Shown here in pieces: positions 1 through 11,600 of a stretch of 64,000 nucleotides of DNA. The translations under genes and the position numbers were made by a program. The notes under the pieces are model-generated. The model was not told where the DNA came from and searched no databases. It saw only the letters and a program-made list of their open reading frames with translations. Numbering within the stretch: position 1 is the first letter of the stretch; every line of letters begins with the position of its first letter. Origin of the DNA: Galbula dea (taxonomy: Eukaryota > Chordata > Aves > Piciformes > Galbulidae); the NCBI GenBank assembly GCA_013399015.1, contig VWZX01001672.1, positions 62,001-126,000 on the forward strand, read 5' to 3'.

Positions 1-646
1 ACAACCTGACTCCAAGTTTTCTCTTCTTTGTTTACCTTACGATGTCTCTTTCGGCCTGGATCAAATATACAAGCAAAACGAAACCTCACTAAGGCCTACA
101 CGTGGGGTAGACAATGGCTTCAGTTAGAACGTACTGGTTCTTCACGAGAATTTTTACACCCAAAAAGCCTTTCGCGGGGTGCGAATACCGCTCTGCCACG
201 CGAGAGGGACGAGGCGCTGCGGGGGCGAGACAAGTAGTCCCAGCGGCGCCCAGAGCCGACGCGGGACCCGGCGGCGGCGGGCCAGGGATACGGGGAACGC
301 AGCAGGGCTCTGCCGCTCCTTCCGCCTAGGGCCCTGGCCGCGGCCTACCCCGCTCCGCCGCCGTCCGCACACCCCGCCGCAGCGGCTCCACACCATGGCC
401 TACCTCGGCGGGTTGAGGCGGCACCGGGTATCTTCCCTGGGCGCCGCACCCTCCCCCGCCACAGGCCTCAGTCCCGCAGCCAGGCGGTCACCACCACCTT
501 CAGGCCATGCTCTTCGAGCCCTGGGCCTTCCTTCGCCTCCACTGCCCTTACCTCCCGCCGGCGGCCGGACCGCCCGTCCCCCGCCTCNCCCCCACAAACA
601 CTGCCACCCGGTCTCCCCGGGCGCCGGCCACCGCCCCTCCCTGCAC
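1..646 (-). other. DNAJA2: DNAJA2 intron 1 (3' end outside window)
   Basis: This is sequence downstream of the exon 1 donor. From about 175 it is still CpG island; positions 1-175 are ordinary AT-richer DNA. Exon 2, which should encode the HPD-bearing part of the J domain, is not present, so it lies further left. I see no other gene. Confidence 0.8.
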
Positions 647-1060
647 CTTCTTGAGTTCGTTGTCGGAGGCCCCGGGCGGCACCCCCAGAATATCGTAGAG
701 CTTCGTGTCGGCCACGTTTGCCATGGCAGCAACGAACGGCGAGCGCAGGCCAAAACGGGCCAAGGGGCGGCGAGGGCGAGACCGGGAGCAGGACGAAAGC
801 CGCCGCGACGTCACGCGCAGATATCCTGCGTCACCACGCCGCGACGCGGAAGGAGCCCGCCCGCCCCCTTGGCATGTCAGAGGCCCCGCCCCCTCGGCCC
901 ACTTCGCTCGCCTGACCCAGTTTCGACGCGGTGCGGCAGGGGGCGCTCGTGTCAGGGAGGGCTCGTGCCGTGGGCGGGAAGAGGCTGTGAGGGAGGAGGA
1001 GGGACGCGGTGGTTAGTTGGGGCCGTCTGCCCCGGACCGGGGGGCGGTGGCCGTCGTCCT
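175..1060. promoter_or_regulatory. DNAJA2: CpG island promoter of DNAJA2
   Basis: This dense CpG, GC-rich block surrounds the DNAJA2 start codon and stands out sharply from the AT-rich sequence that follows. It contains GC boxes (CCCCGCCCC at 884-892, CCCGCCCGCCCC near 857-868) that read as Sp1-type sites, and a near-consensus cAMP response element (CGACGTCA, 806-813) about 80 bases upstream of the start codon. There is no TATA box at a sensible distance, which fits a broad housekeeping promoter. The long open frames in this block on both strands are by-products of few stop codons in GC-rich DNA. One unresolved base (n) lies at 588. Confidence 0.8.
647..724 (-). CDS. DNAJA2: DNAJA2 coding exon 1 (5' end of gene; partial)
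   Basis: This exon encodes the first 26 residues of the type I Hsp40 co-chaperone DnaJ homolog A2: MANVADTKLYDILGVP and onwards to ELKK, the start of the J domain. The family stimulates Hsp70 ATPase activity and helps deliver cytosolic clients. The HPD motif, Gly/Phe region, zinc-finger repeats and C-terminal CaaX motif fall in later exons left of the window. The start at 724 is chosen because it matches the known N-terminus and has a strong Kozak context (G at -3, G at +4). An in-frame ATG at 814 would add 30 Arg/Ser-rich residues with no known counterpart. The exon ends AAG|GTGCAG, a consensus donor, at the same place (after Lys-Lys) as in mammals. Identity is certain from the protein; nothing downstream can be judged here. 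Confidence 0.95.
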
Positions 1061-1634
1061 CGCATTTCAAAGAGGGATCTGTTGGGGAAGGGAGTTGCAC
1101 ATGCAAACTATCCTCAGCTTTCCTCCGTCATTTTGAAGCCTGATATTCCAGCGCCTGTGTGTATCTTCCCTGGAGTCTTCCACCTGGCACAATTTCTCCT
1201 GGCTCCTCAAGTATGTCACTGAGGTTTGTGAGGCAGGGGACACTTGTTCATCAACCTGATGCCTAACATCAAGCACCAACATATTCTTCTTCAGGGACAT
1301 ATTGTGAAGTCTTTGGTAGTTACAAATAGCATTGGATCTGCTCCATTTTTGTCTTGCTCCATTTCTAGGATCTTAAAAAAGCACTAGTTGTTATGCTAGG
1401 CCTAAAGTGACTCACAGGAACAAAGCCTACTTGAATGGTGCAGAGGTCCAGAGGCCTTAGCTAGAGAACGCTTTCAGCAGACAAATAAAAAAGCTGGTTG
1501 TGTTTAATTAGAGGTTTGTCTCTTAAAGCCTGCCCAGGAGAGCAGCTGCTGAGCCTTTTCTCATGTGTGGGCTTTTGGTTATTAGCTCCTCCTTAGGCAG
1601 GAGCTGCTTGAAGGCTGTTGAAGGGTGGTGTGTT

Positions 1635-1674
1635 ACAGTACGGTACGGTATGGTATGGTACTGTACTGTGCAGT
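1635..1674. repeat. Imperfect pentanucleotide microsatellite
   Basis: Eight 5-base units, each ending in GT, occur in a row: ACAGT, ACGGT twice, ATGGT twice, ACTGT twice, GCAGT. Substitutions come in adjacent pairs of identical units, as expected from expansion by slippage. It lies about 0.9 kb upstream of the DNAJA2 start. Confidence 0.85.
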
Positions 1675-4600
1675 GTGGGAATCCTTGTAAGGGCTGGAAA
1701 CCAATCACTTCTGGTTTCATGTGGTCAAGCCCAGTAAATGCCTTGGAGAGCGTGCTCTTTGAGGAAGAGGTGAGCAAGGCTGAGCTCTGAGGAAAGTCTA
1801 CTGGAAAAAGATTAGTGACCTGGCATGTGAAAGAGTAGAAGAGGCCCTTTGAAGTGATGAATGAATTTGTGGGATAGACATTTGAATAGGCCCATTGTGT
1901 GAGGGGAGCAGAGATGTGTGTTCAAAGGCTTCTTTCCTCATTGTAGGGGGACTCTTCATCTTTAGTTCCTTGACACACTCTGTGATTTAATGGCTGTGTT
2001 GGGAAATGTAGGCTGCTCGTGGCTTCCCTGCTTATTTTCAGGTTTGTTTGTATGGGGCTCTGAATTCCATCATTGCTTTTATTTAGTCTGGCATAATCTG
2101 AGTCAGTAGGTGATGGTAATACCTGCTTCTGGTGTGACAAGTGTTGCGGCAGTCAAAAGCTTCAAAGGAAATAGAGACTCTTTTGAAAGGACAAAAACAG
2201 TGGCAGGGCAGAGAACAGCTACTGGAAAGATAGTTCCATGGACTGCAATTACTAGTCCAGTTCAGAGATGTGCAGAAAGAAAAAAAAAATCATAAGAAGC
2301 GGTATATTTCTTTGGTATTTTTAGAGGCTTCGGAAATTGCGTGGCTTAATGTATGTGGCTGAAGCTAATAAGCCTGAAGAATTTGGTTAACCTGTGTTTT
2401 GCAGTATTTGACCGTGGTTTTTTATTTTGATAAGGCTGAATTCAGCTGGTCTAAGAGTTATCATGGATGCCTGTCTTAACTATTTTGGATTGTGCTTACT
2501 TACAGATATAGATATGTTTCAAGAAAACATTTTTCTTTCTGTTATACAGGATTTTCTTTTTAGTGGGCAGTCAGGTAGGAAGAAAAGTTAGGAATGTGTG
2601 AAGAAGCACTTTGATCTACAAATTAGACTTGTAATTTTAGGAGTTAAACAGAATCAGCAGGACTGATATAAGTAGTATTTAAAATACCATAGGATAGCAT
2701 TTGTATGTTTGTTTCACATTTAAAAAAAAAAAATCTAAAGATGTGAGAAAGTGAGCTAGTTCAAACCAATAGGGTACCATTCATATCTATGCCTGAAGGG
2801 GTGAAATTCACCAGAAGTATGACTCACTCCAGACTTATCTGTCCTGTGGACTGAGTAGTTTGTTGGCAACTCAAGCCAGAATGTGAGCCAGCAGTGACGA
2901 ATAGTAGGAATAATAGTGTTTGTATACTTCTACCTTGCCAAAACATCCTTGTTACTATAGGCCTGTTTTATGTCTTATACAACCAAATCATGCAATAAAA
3001 AATAAGAAAGCTTCTTGGGATGAAACTTTGCATTTTATTTTCAAGTGAAGCTGAACAGTCACAAGCTTGGATGGTTCACTTTGTATTGAAATTCAGATGA
3101 ACAGCAAGTTAGAGTTTCTTCCTGTTTACTGCTTTTACTATCGACTTCTGAGTCGTCCTGACATAACACATTAGGAATGCATCTGAACTGTCCTCCCTCA
3201 CATTTTTAATATTTGCACATTGTCTGTTTTCTTTGAATATCATTTTTCCTTTTTAAATTATTTGTCTCCTCCTCCAGATAAAAACTTTTTCATTTAGTTT
3301 CTAATGTTATTATCACACAATGTGATGACAAGCAGTTGCTATATGAAGTTTGGTTAGTTTGTTTTTTAAATAGACTGCACAATTCTCAACTCTGAGGTAT
3401 TTTGTTTGCCTTACACAAGCACTAAAAGGAATCATTCAAATTCAGTTCTTGTTTCAGGCCTTTTTTTGCATTCTTCATACTGAACAAATTTAATTTCATT
3501 TTTAAGATGAAGCATTTTACAATGCTTCCTTAGAAATTAAATAAAGTATCGATTATGTTTATCACCGGAGAACTAGAAATTGATCAGTTTCATGTAACTA
3601 CAAAAGAAAAACAAACAGATGTCCTTTGTTTATTTATCAAGTTATTCTATCTGTGTAACATAGTCTTAACATGAATATATAAGCAGGCATTGTTTGTCCA
3701 TGCTTAAATTTAATACTATACAATCAAATTTAAATGAAAAGAATTGTGCTGTTTAAATAGTCCTAAAGAAGAATGCAGTTACTGAAAAAAATTTACAAGA
3801 GCCTACATGGCCATTGCTTTAAGCCTTCTACGTATCAACTTTCATCAGATAAGACAGTTAGTGTGTTGTGCACACTGTCTGATTTCTGGAATGTCTCAAC
3901 TATGGAAAGAAAGCAAGCCAGTGAAGAACAAAGGAAGAACCTGAGACTTGTGCAGAATTTTAAGACTCAATAACTTGAAAGCCTGTTAGGAAGTGGGCAC
4001 AACAGCCAGGACTTTCATGCCAGCCAGCTGTTCCCTTGCTGGCCAGGAAGAGCACCCTGCTTGCCTCTACCCCAGTTCTCCGGGGAAAGAAGCCTTGAGT
4101 TTTGTGTGCCCTAGCTGTGGTGATGTAACCCAGGGCTACCAGACAGGTACTTCTGTACAGGACCAGTAATGAGTTGCATACCTTACACAGTTTGCACTTT
4201 CCTGACCCTCGTTTTTTGCTGTCCTTACACCTCTGGTTTTCCAGCCCAGTCTCCTCCTGAATAAACAACCCGCCCCCAGTTACTCACTTCCCATTGGTCC
4301 CAGTTTTGCTGCATAAGTACTCATATTTGGGTTACTTAGATACTGTTATTTAGACAATCTCAGCCTTATATGGTATTATTGATATGGTTACCTAGGTGCT
4401 GTGGCCTTGCATGACATTAGTCCCTAAAAAGTACCTAGTAGTCCCTTCCAATTATCTCTGAAGTTTGGCAATTTCTCTAACTGCCTGTTAAGCATCCATG
4501 GGATCCACCCAGCCTCACAGCACTGTCTGTAACTTTTGTCACTGTCTCATAGTGTTATTTGTAATTCTGAGTGATATTTTTATGTCATGTCCAATAGTTT

Positions 4601-5184
4601 TCCACATCTTGTTCAGTTAACTGAATCTCATGCCAAAACATAGTTGAACCCATCATTTGACTGCAACCCTAACTGAACCTAGCTGGATAAGTGATAGAAA
4701 ATCAGGATCTAAAATACTTTTATCTGAATGTTTTAAATTTTTGTATTAATATTTAAGTGCTATGCATTTTGTCATTACAACATGGAAGTAGACTAGCAAA
4801 GAGGGGAAACGTTGGCAGGTAGTGTCATAACAAGTCAAAACACTGTACTGTAGGACTCTGTTAAGGAGTGGGGAGATACCTTAAGGGATTTTCCTTCTGA
4901 GTTAGTAAGAAGAATTTAGGACTTCACTTTTTTTAAATGCCAAATTATCTACACAGTTGGGCTTTATTAGATTTTTTCCATCTGAAGGGTATGTGACTTT
5001 TTTTTTTAATTCTTGTTTATTTATTTTTGGTAAGTGGAGTGTTTTGAGTTTGGATTTAGGTTTGAGGGTTTTGGCTGTGGTGTTTTGCTTGTTTTGTTAC
5101 TAAGGGTAATTAGCCTATTTTTTGCCTGCATACAGGCTGTTATTGGAGATCACAGCTCCCAACACATCCCATGTTAGCAACGTC

Positions 5185-5195
5185 GGGGGGGGGGG
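5185..5195 (+). repeat. G11 homopolymer followed by TGGCGGGC
   Basis: A run of eleven G followed by further short G runs. It could fold into a G-quadruplex and is also a likely site of length error in sequencing. No gene context. Confidence 0.9.
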
Positions 5196-8100
5196 TGGCG
5201 GGCAAGGTAGTTCTTTAATTTCCTCCTCACTGAGAGATTCCTGTGCAATGAATAAACAGTGTTCAGTGTTAAGTATAGACCTCTGGGAAGACTAGGAGGG
5301 ATTCAGAAAAATATACAAAGAAAATTCATGAACTTTGTTTTTTCTCTTCCCAGCTCTTCATTAGTACATTCCTCTGTGAGCCAGAGCAAAATAAATTCAA
5401 AGCTTCAACGTTAGTTGGGCATATGGTTTTTGAGCTGAAGTTATGAAGCACTAAGTCAGGCTGAATTTGAAATGGTCTTTAGCAAGATGGAAGACCCTTT
5501 TTCTGAGCTTAAGAGAAAGCTCAAAAGGAGTTATTTTATGTGTATGTGTATCTAAAAAGCAAAAATGTGTGTGGGCACACCAACATTGCAAAAAGTTTTC
5601 TTCTCCATTTGAGTTGCAGCTTCTTGGAACCCATATAATTGATTTCTTTGTAAGCGTGCTAAGCGATGTCTTTGAATAAACTGTGTATTTGTATCTGTGC
5701 CTATGTCTTAACACAGGATAGTTATTTAACGCACTAAGATTCCAGCTCATTACTCTAAATATAATTTTTGTTATTATTTGGCAGTTTCATTATCTTGTAT
5801 ATTTGCTTGGCTTTTCTTATCTGTTGTTCCTCATGTGCTAAAACTGTGCTTTGGGGGGTTTTCTATAGTGTGCAGAGCTTATTGCAATAGGAGCCTGATA
5901 CAGATGTGTCATATGAATGTCAATAGTAAAGAAAAGTATGAAAATTGGTTTGGGTAAGGAATTGAAGCTTTAGCTTTAAAACATGAAAAAGTGGTTGTTT
6001 AGAAGTTTTTCTTAATACCTTTTAAAGACATTCTTTTAAGACTTGAAGTTTGTGGGAAGCTTTCAGTTGGAAAAATAAACTTTTTTAAAGTTCTGGTTAT
6101 CCAATGAGAGAAAAATGCCACATGGTTAACTGGAAAAGAGAGCAAGGGGTGAAAAGTATAAAAATTTATTCACAACTCAGATATACTCTTACTTTTTGAC
6201 AAAAGAATTTATGAATTTCCAAACTATAATTTGTGTTTAAAAAACCTCCGAACATCCATCCAAACTAAACCAAAACACCTATGCTCAAATACAGTTTTGG
6301 AGGACAAGGAAAAATCATCAAAATCAATACTGAAAAAATTAGCCAGTCCTATTGCAGTCTATTTAAATTCCTGAACGAGGTCCAGCTTCTTTCCTTTTCT
6401 AATGTAAAGATCTTGGGGTTACTAGGAATGATACTAGACAAAATGTTTTTGGTAAAGTTTGTACTTGGAAAAGGTAATTTGTTTTATTAGGGTGCATAGT
6501 GCCTGTAGTAGCTGCGATGTAAGACCATTAACATGATGTGAAGTGGCCTTGCCAGTTGTTCATTTTAGTTACTGTTTTTAATATATCAGAGTTACACTTG
6601 CATTCATAATTCTTATATAAGAATTTTCTTCTTTTCCAGTGTGCAGCAAGTCCAATAGTATTCAGTACAAAATGAGTGCCTGAGCTGTAAGTATCTGATC
6701 TTTTAATGTTACTAACCATTGAAGCTCACTCGCACTCTGAGAACTCTTTGTGTGTAACTCAGAGGTCCTGTTGGTTGTGTAGACTTCTGCCCTTAATTGT
6801 GTGGAGTGGGAATAAAAGGCAGTCTTAAGATAAAAGCTACATTTCATAGAACATGTGCAAAACCAGAATCTCTGTATACAAGGACAGACTGACACATGTG
6901 TTACATTTTCATGTTTAAGATTTGTATGCAACTGAAGTTTATGTATTCTTCAACTTTTAGCAATCTCTCCTGTTAGGTCCTTTGTTCTATAATAAGTGCA
7001 AACATTCTCTGTGAGGTACTCTTGTTCACTACTTTATATTGTGACTATTCTTTAATTGAAGGCCTTTTCTCAACAAATGACATTGTTGTGACATTTTCTT
7101 GTCACATAAATGTAAAGATACTGTTGTTACACCTCTATTTACATTTTTTCTGAAGTATGTTAGGAAATAGATTAGACCCTCTAAATGTAGGATGAGAAGG
7201 TAACAATTGAGATAAAGACTGACAGCTAGGTAGTGCTGAACAGGCTGTACAAAGGTTTAAGCAAGAATGAAAGAAACCATTGGAGAAGGTAACTGGGGAC
7301 AAACAGCAGTTGTTTGTTTACTTATAAAAGAAGGCATTTCTGAGAATCATACTTAGACAATCCCTGAGCAGTCAATGAAACAATTTTACAAGCTGGAGCA
7401 CTATTTCTTGACCAATTTGAGTGCTATTCAAGTGCTGTGCACTAAAGGACACATCTATCCTCATATATAGGGTTTTGAGTTTAATCATCCACCAGTATCT
7501 CTGACATTATTTGTTTTAGTTCTAAAGATTACTTTATAACTTTAGCTTTGGTCTTGCTCCAGTTGATCTCAGTTTTACTGTTGATTTCAGCAGAAGTGGA
7601 AGTCTGGAGATTTACTGGGTGTCTGTCCAAGCTTTAAAAATTTGAAGCATATTTGGAGAACAAATTCAAAGGGGAATAGTTTTTTATCTTTCACTGAATT
7701 AATAATGTGGGCAGAGTATCTGGAAGTATGCGAAGCCTGCCTTTCAGTTATCAACAAGCTCCTTAGCCTTTGGGACAATATGTGGCTTACTGGAGAAAAA
7801 TTCTGCAATTGTCTTGCAGGTCCTCTTTAGTATTAAACAGAAGTTGTTTGTTCATGTATCTGTTACCTTTATACTCTGGGAAAATGTGAAAAAAACTGTG
7901 TTAACATGTCATCCTACTCCTGCACTTGAACAATGATTCATTTCTGACTTCTAATGAGAGGTTTGGGAAGAGGGAAAGGTGAGGAAATGTAATCACTTTC
8001 CCGTGTTATTAAATGACCTTTTCTGTTATTTGAAAGGGGGCGGGGAAGGACTAAATAAAAGATGAAACTGTTTGTGAGAAACAGTAGTAAGTTTTTCAGA

Positions 8101-8629
8101 GTTACAACCCTCAAAGGTGGTTCTGATGATTTGGTCACATGGTTCATGCAAAAGACTGGGAGCTATTTTCTATCAGTAAAGAAATTAATCTCTCTAAAGC
8201 AAGATGAAATGGGCAAACTTAATTTCTGAATAAAGCTGAAATATGCAGTTCAAAGCACATTCTTTTCCTTTCTCACTTTCATCAGAAAATCTTGAAAAAA
8301 GAGAGAGAAGCCTGGTATGTAAATTTGGACATTATCCCAAATTTAAGTAATTTGTTGTTGTTTTGTCTATTTTTAAATACTATATGTGTTGTGATACATG
8401 TAATGATGTGGACCTTCTCAGAGTTGTATTCAGTTGCCTTACCGTGTCTTCTGTTTATTATTTTGTCCGTTTTAATTCTTGTCTCCTTTAATTAAGGGAA
8501 TTAATTTTCCGCCATGTATTCTTGTTACTGATCAGAGAGAGAATGGTAAGAGGTAAAGGAGGAGGACTTAGGCTCGTAGGTGCCGTGAGCTCCCCTTGAT
8601 CCTCATCTGCTCACTGGTTGCTTGTATTG

Positions 8630-8643
8630 CCAGTAGAGGGAGC
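8630..8643 (+). promoter_or_regulatory. CTCF-like motif in intergenic DNA
   Basis: CCAGTAGAGGGAGC matches the CTCF core (CCASYAGRKGGCRS) at all but one position: an A where C is preferred. It sits in a locally GC-richer segment (about 8560-8690) of otherwise AT-rich intergenic DNA between two genes, a usual setting for an insulator. This is a motif match only; a single site of this quality occurs by chance fairly often. Confidence 0.3.
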
Positions 8644-11600
8644 GTCTGCTGCTCCTGTTGTGCTCTCGCCTGTACGTGCATGTAAGGCACCCATACGGAA
8701 AAGGCTTTTTAAAAAACAAAACTAAACCAAATCCAAACTTCACTTTATCAGACTAAAGCGTCTTCATAAAGATTACTCATCTGAAATTGTCTGTCGGTTA
8801 TGACAAATATCAGCATGTTGAATTGTTTCCATAGCAACTTGAAAATAGATGCTTAGGAACATAATTACTGAATTGGCAGTAAATTAATTTAGGAATAATT
8901 TTAGTAATTATAGTGAGTTTAATGGGACTTCTGTGAACTCAAAGTGTCAGTGTCAGCAAAATGTGCTCCATGCTACCTGGTCAGACACCGCTGGCTGCTA
9001 GTTGTATGGAACTCTGTGAGAAACCTGTTTGAATACAACCCTACTTTTTCACTTTAGAGCTGGTAACAGAAAACATTGAGAAGAATAAAGTCATGCTTTC
9101 AAAAAAAGGAAAGCAATAAAATTTGAAACCTGTAGGTAACAGCCAAAAAGGAGGGAAAATATCTGTAAATGGCAGAAAAATGAAAATCAGAGGCTGACTT
9201 ATTTGCTGAACATCTTACAGTAAAAGGAAAATCTAGGTATGTGCAGTGTCATGGAGAGTGGCAGCCAAAGCTGCTCTTCTGTTTCATTTAATGCCAAGAG
9301 TTAACCATCTCTTGTGAGAAGCTAGGACAGTAACACACTATGTTGTCTTTTAGCAGAGAAGACAGCTTCCTATGTTGAGAGATTTCTTCACTTTATGATC
9401 TATCACCAAGACATTTTACTTTTTTTCAGCTTACAATAAAGTAGTTTATGATCTGGCATAGTATGTAGAACTTATTTACGTAGAAAATTTGGATTTTTAT
9501 ATATAGAAGAGTTATTTTGTACTGGTTTTGCATGTATTATACAGGCTCCCCCTTGACTGAACTCATAACCATCCTCTTCACTTTTAGTTTAGTGATGAGG
9601 TGAAGACTATAGAGATTATGATGATATTTACTTTTTTTCCTGAGTGTCATATTTTCTTTTAAATACTGTGCAATAACCTTTCTCTGTAGTTTGCTTTGTA
9701 CTTTAAGGCAAAATTGATCCCCGAGCAGGAAGTTGACACAAGAGTTACATGCCTCTTAAATTCTATGTAAACTCCACTTGGTGCATGGGATTTATAGTGG
9801 TATTTTACGAAGAGTTAAATTTCACCTTTAACACCTGGTTAAAGCATTCTTAACTTGCTATCAGTAGGCCACTTGTGAGGAGAGACACTGCTTAATAGGA
9901 GTTGAATCAAGCTTTGTCTTTTCCATGCTGAATTTCTTGACATTTTGAATAGTGGTTGTAAATAGTAATTCCTATTTTCTCATTGTTGCAAGACTCTGTT
10001 CTGAACATCCGTTACTTCATACCTCCTACTGAAAGGGAATAAGAAGATATCATCTTTATGTCCAAGGCTATTAACATACTAGATCAGGTGACTGTTTTGT
10101 CTCTTCCTATGGCCTATTTGATATGATGCCTATAAATGAAGAAACTCCTGAAGAATGTGTATCCTTAAAGGCTGAGTTAAAATATATACAGTTTAGGGAT
10201 TTAATTAAAAACTGGGAGTTTTCCAACACTTTGTAATTCACTTACATTTGTGAGTAGGTTAACTTGGACTTTTACCTGTGCTGTCAGTCAGCCGTGCTTG
10301 ATGTGCTTAACTGTAGTTAAATGTTACATGTTCTTATGAATATAGGCCACTTCTGTTTAAAGAGCTTCTCAGTTTTTGTGTGCTTCTAGAGTGATAAAAC
10401 AGGACACTTTTCTGCTGTTGCACTGGCTTTTATTTATTGAGATGTGTGTTGTTACTTTATTTTTTCTGTTCTTGTACCTGAGGCTGGAATTTAGTCCAAA
10501 GCTGTATTATTATTAATTCCAGATAAAAACCAGTCTGGAACAAAGTCATGTATTCAGAAATTGACTAGTGCTTTATAAGTCTCTCTTGTCTTGACAACTT
10601 TACAAATACAAAAATTAAAGATTTAGAATTCAAACATCTTGAAATGACTGCTTCAGGAGAACAGCAAGACCTAATTGTGTACTAAAGGCCTTTTATTTTA
10701 GCACAGATTAAGAAAAAAAACCCCAAACTGTACTTTAAACTACTGCTAGGATTGCATCATCTAAGTCTGAGGTATCTATAGATAAAGGTTACATTTAACA
10801 TCTAGTATATTTATTTTCCGTTGGTTTCAAATCAGAATGCACATCCTGTAGGAGGAAATCAGCTTGACCCAAAAAACTGGCTGGTGCTCTCTGTCACTGT
10901 ACTGGGCTGCTAGGACATCTGAGAAAGATGGGGCAGAAAGGTCTGTTGTGAGCTTACTTTTCACTCCTGTCTCTTCTCACTGGGTACTTTTGAGTAGCTT
11001 TCTCCATTTAAGTTGCACAGATAATGACTGTCCATGTCTTTCTGCCTGTGTGTGGACTTTAGTAACTGTTGAATTCTTCCTGAGTCTGCTTCAAATCTTT
11101 AAAGTATATTTTTCCAGCATCCTATAAATTCTAGATATCCTTTAACTTGAATGAGGGAGGAAGGGGATACAACTATTGCTGGTAAGCTGTTTACTGTCAT
11201 ATGCTTTGGTAGTTCAGATTCCTTTTTCTTGCCTCAGTATTGTTTGTAGCTTATCTGTAAATAATGCTGAATAAAGAAAAAGAAACCAGAGACAAATCAC
11301 AAAAGGACTGGTTTTATCCACTTTGCTTTAAAACATGTATATTTTGAGGTTGCTGGCGCTTAGGTTATGTTGTTTCACAGTGCACAACAAATGTGGTATA
11401 TAGTGCTTTACTAAAACAAAGACTATAATATTCAACTGTCATCTTTAAAGCTTGGATTTGAAGGCTGGATAAAGTAGCATTGGGACAGTTTTGTCAAGTT
11501 TGTCTTGAAGTAAAATTTTCAAAGTTATAGGCATGGGGAATATTATTCTTTAAAGCAGCATTGGTAAAATTTGCTAGAAATGGCTCATAGTAGTTCATAT

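Noticed and set aside
725..814. Upstream in-frame ATG extending DNAJA2 by 30 residues
   Set aside because: The known DNAJA2 N-terminus starts at MANV with a strong Kozak context, and the extension resembles translated GC-rich 5'UTR.
179..1222. 347-codon plus-strand open frame
   Set aside because: It lies in the DNAJA2 CpG island, is low-complexity Pro/Arg/Gly, spans an unresolved base and covers DNAJA2 exon 1 in antisense. GC-rich DNA has few stops.
1561..1790. Overlapping open frames over the pentanucleotide array
   Set aside because: They arise from the repeat, which has no stop codon in some frames; no coding signal outside it.
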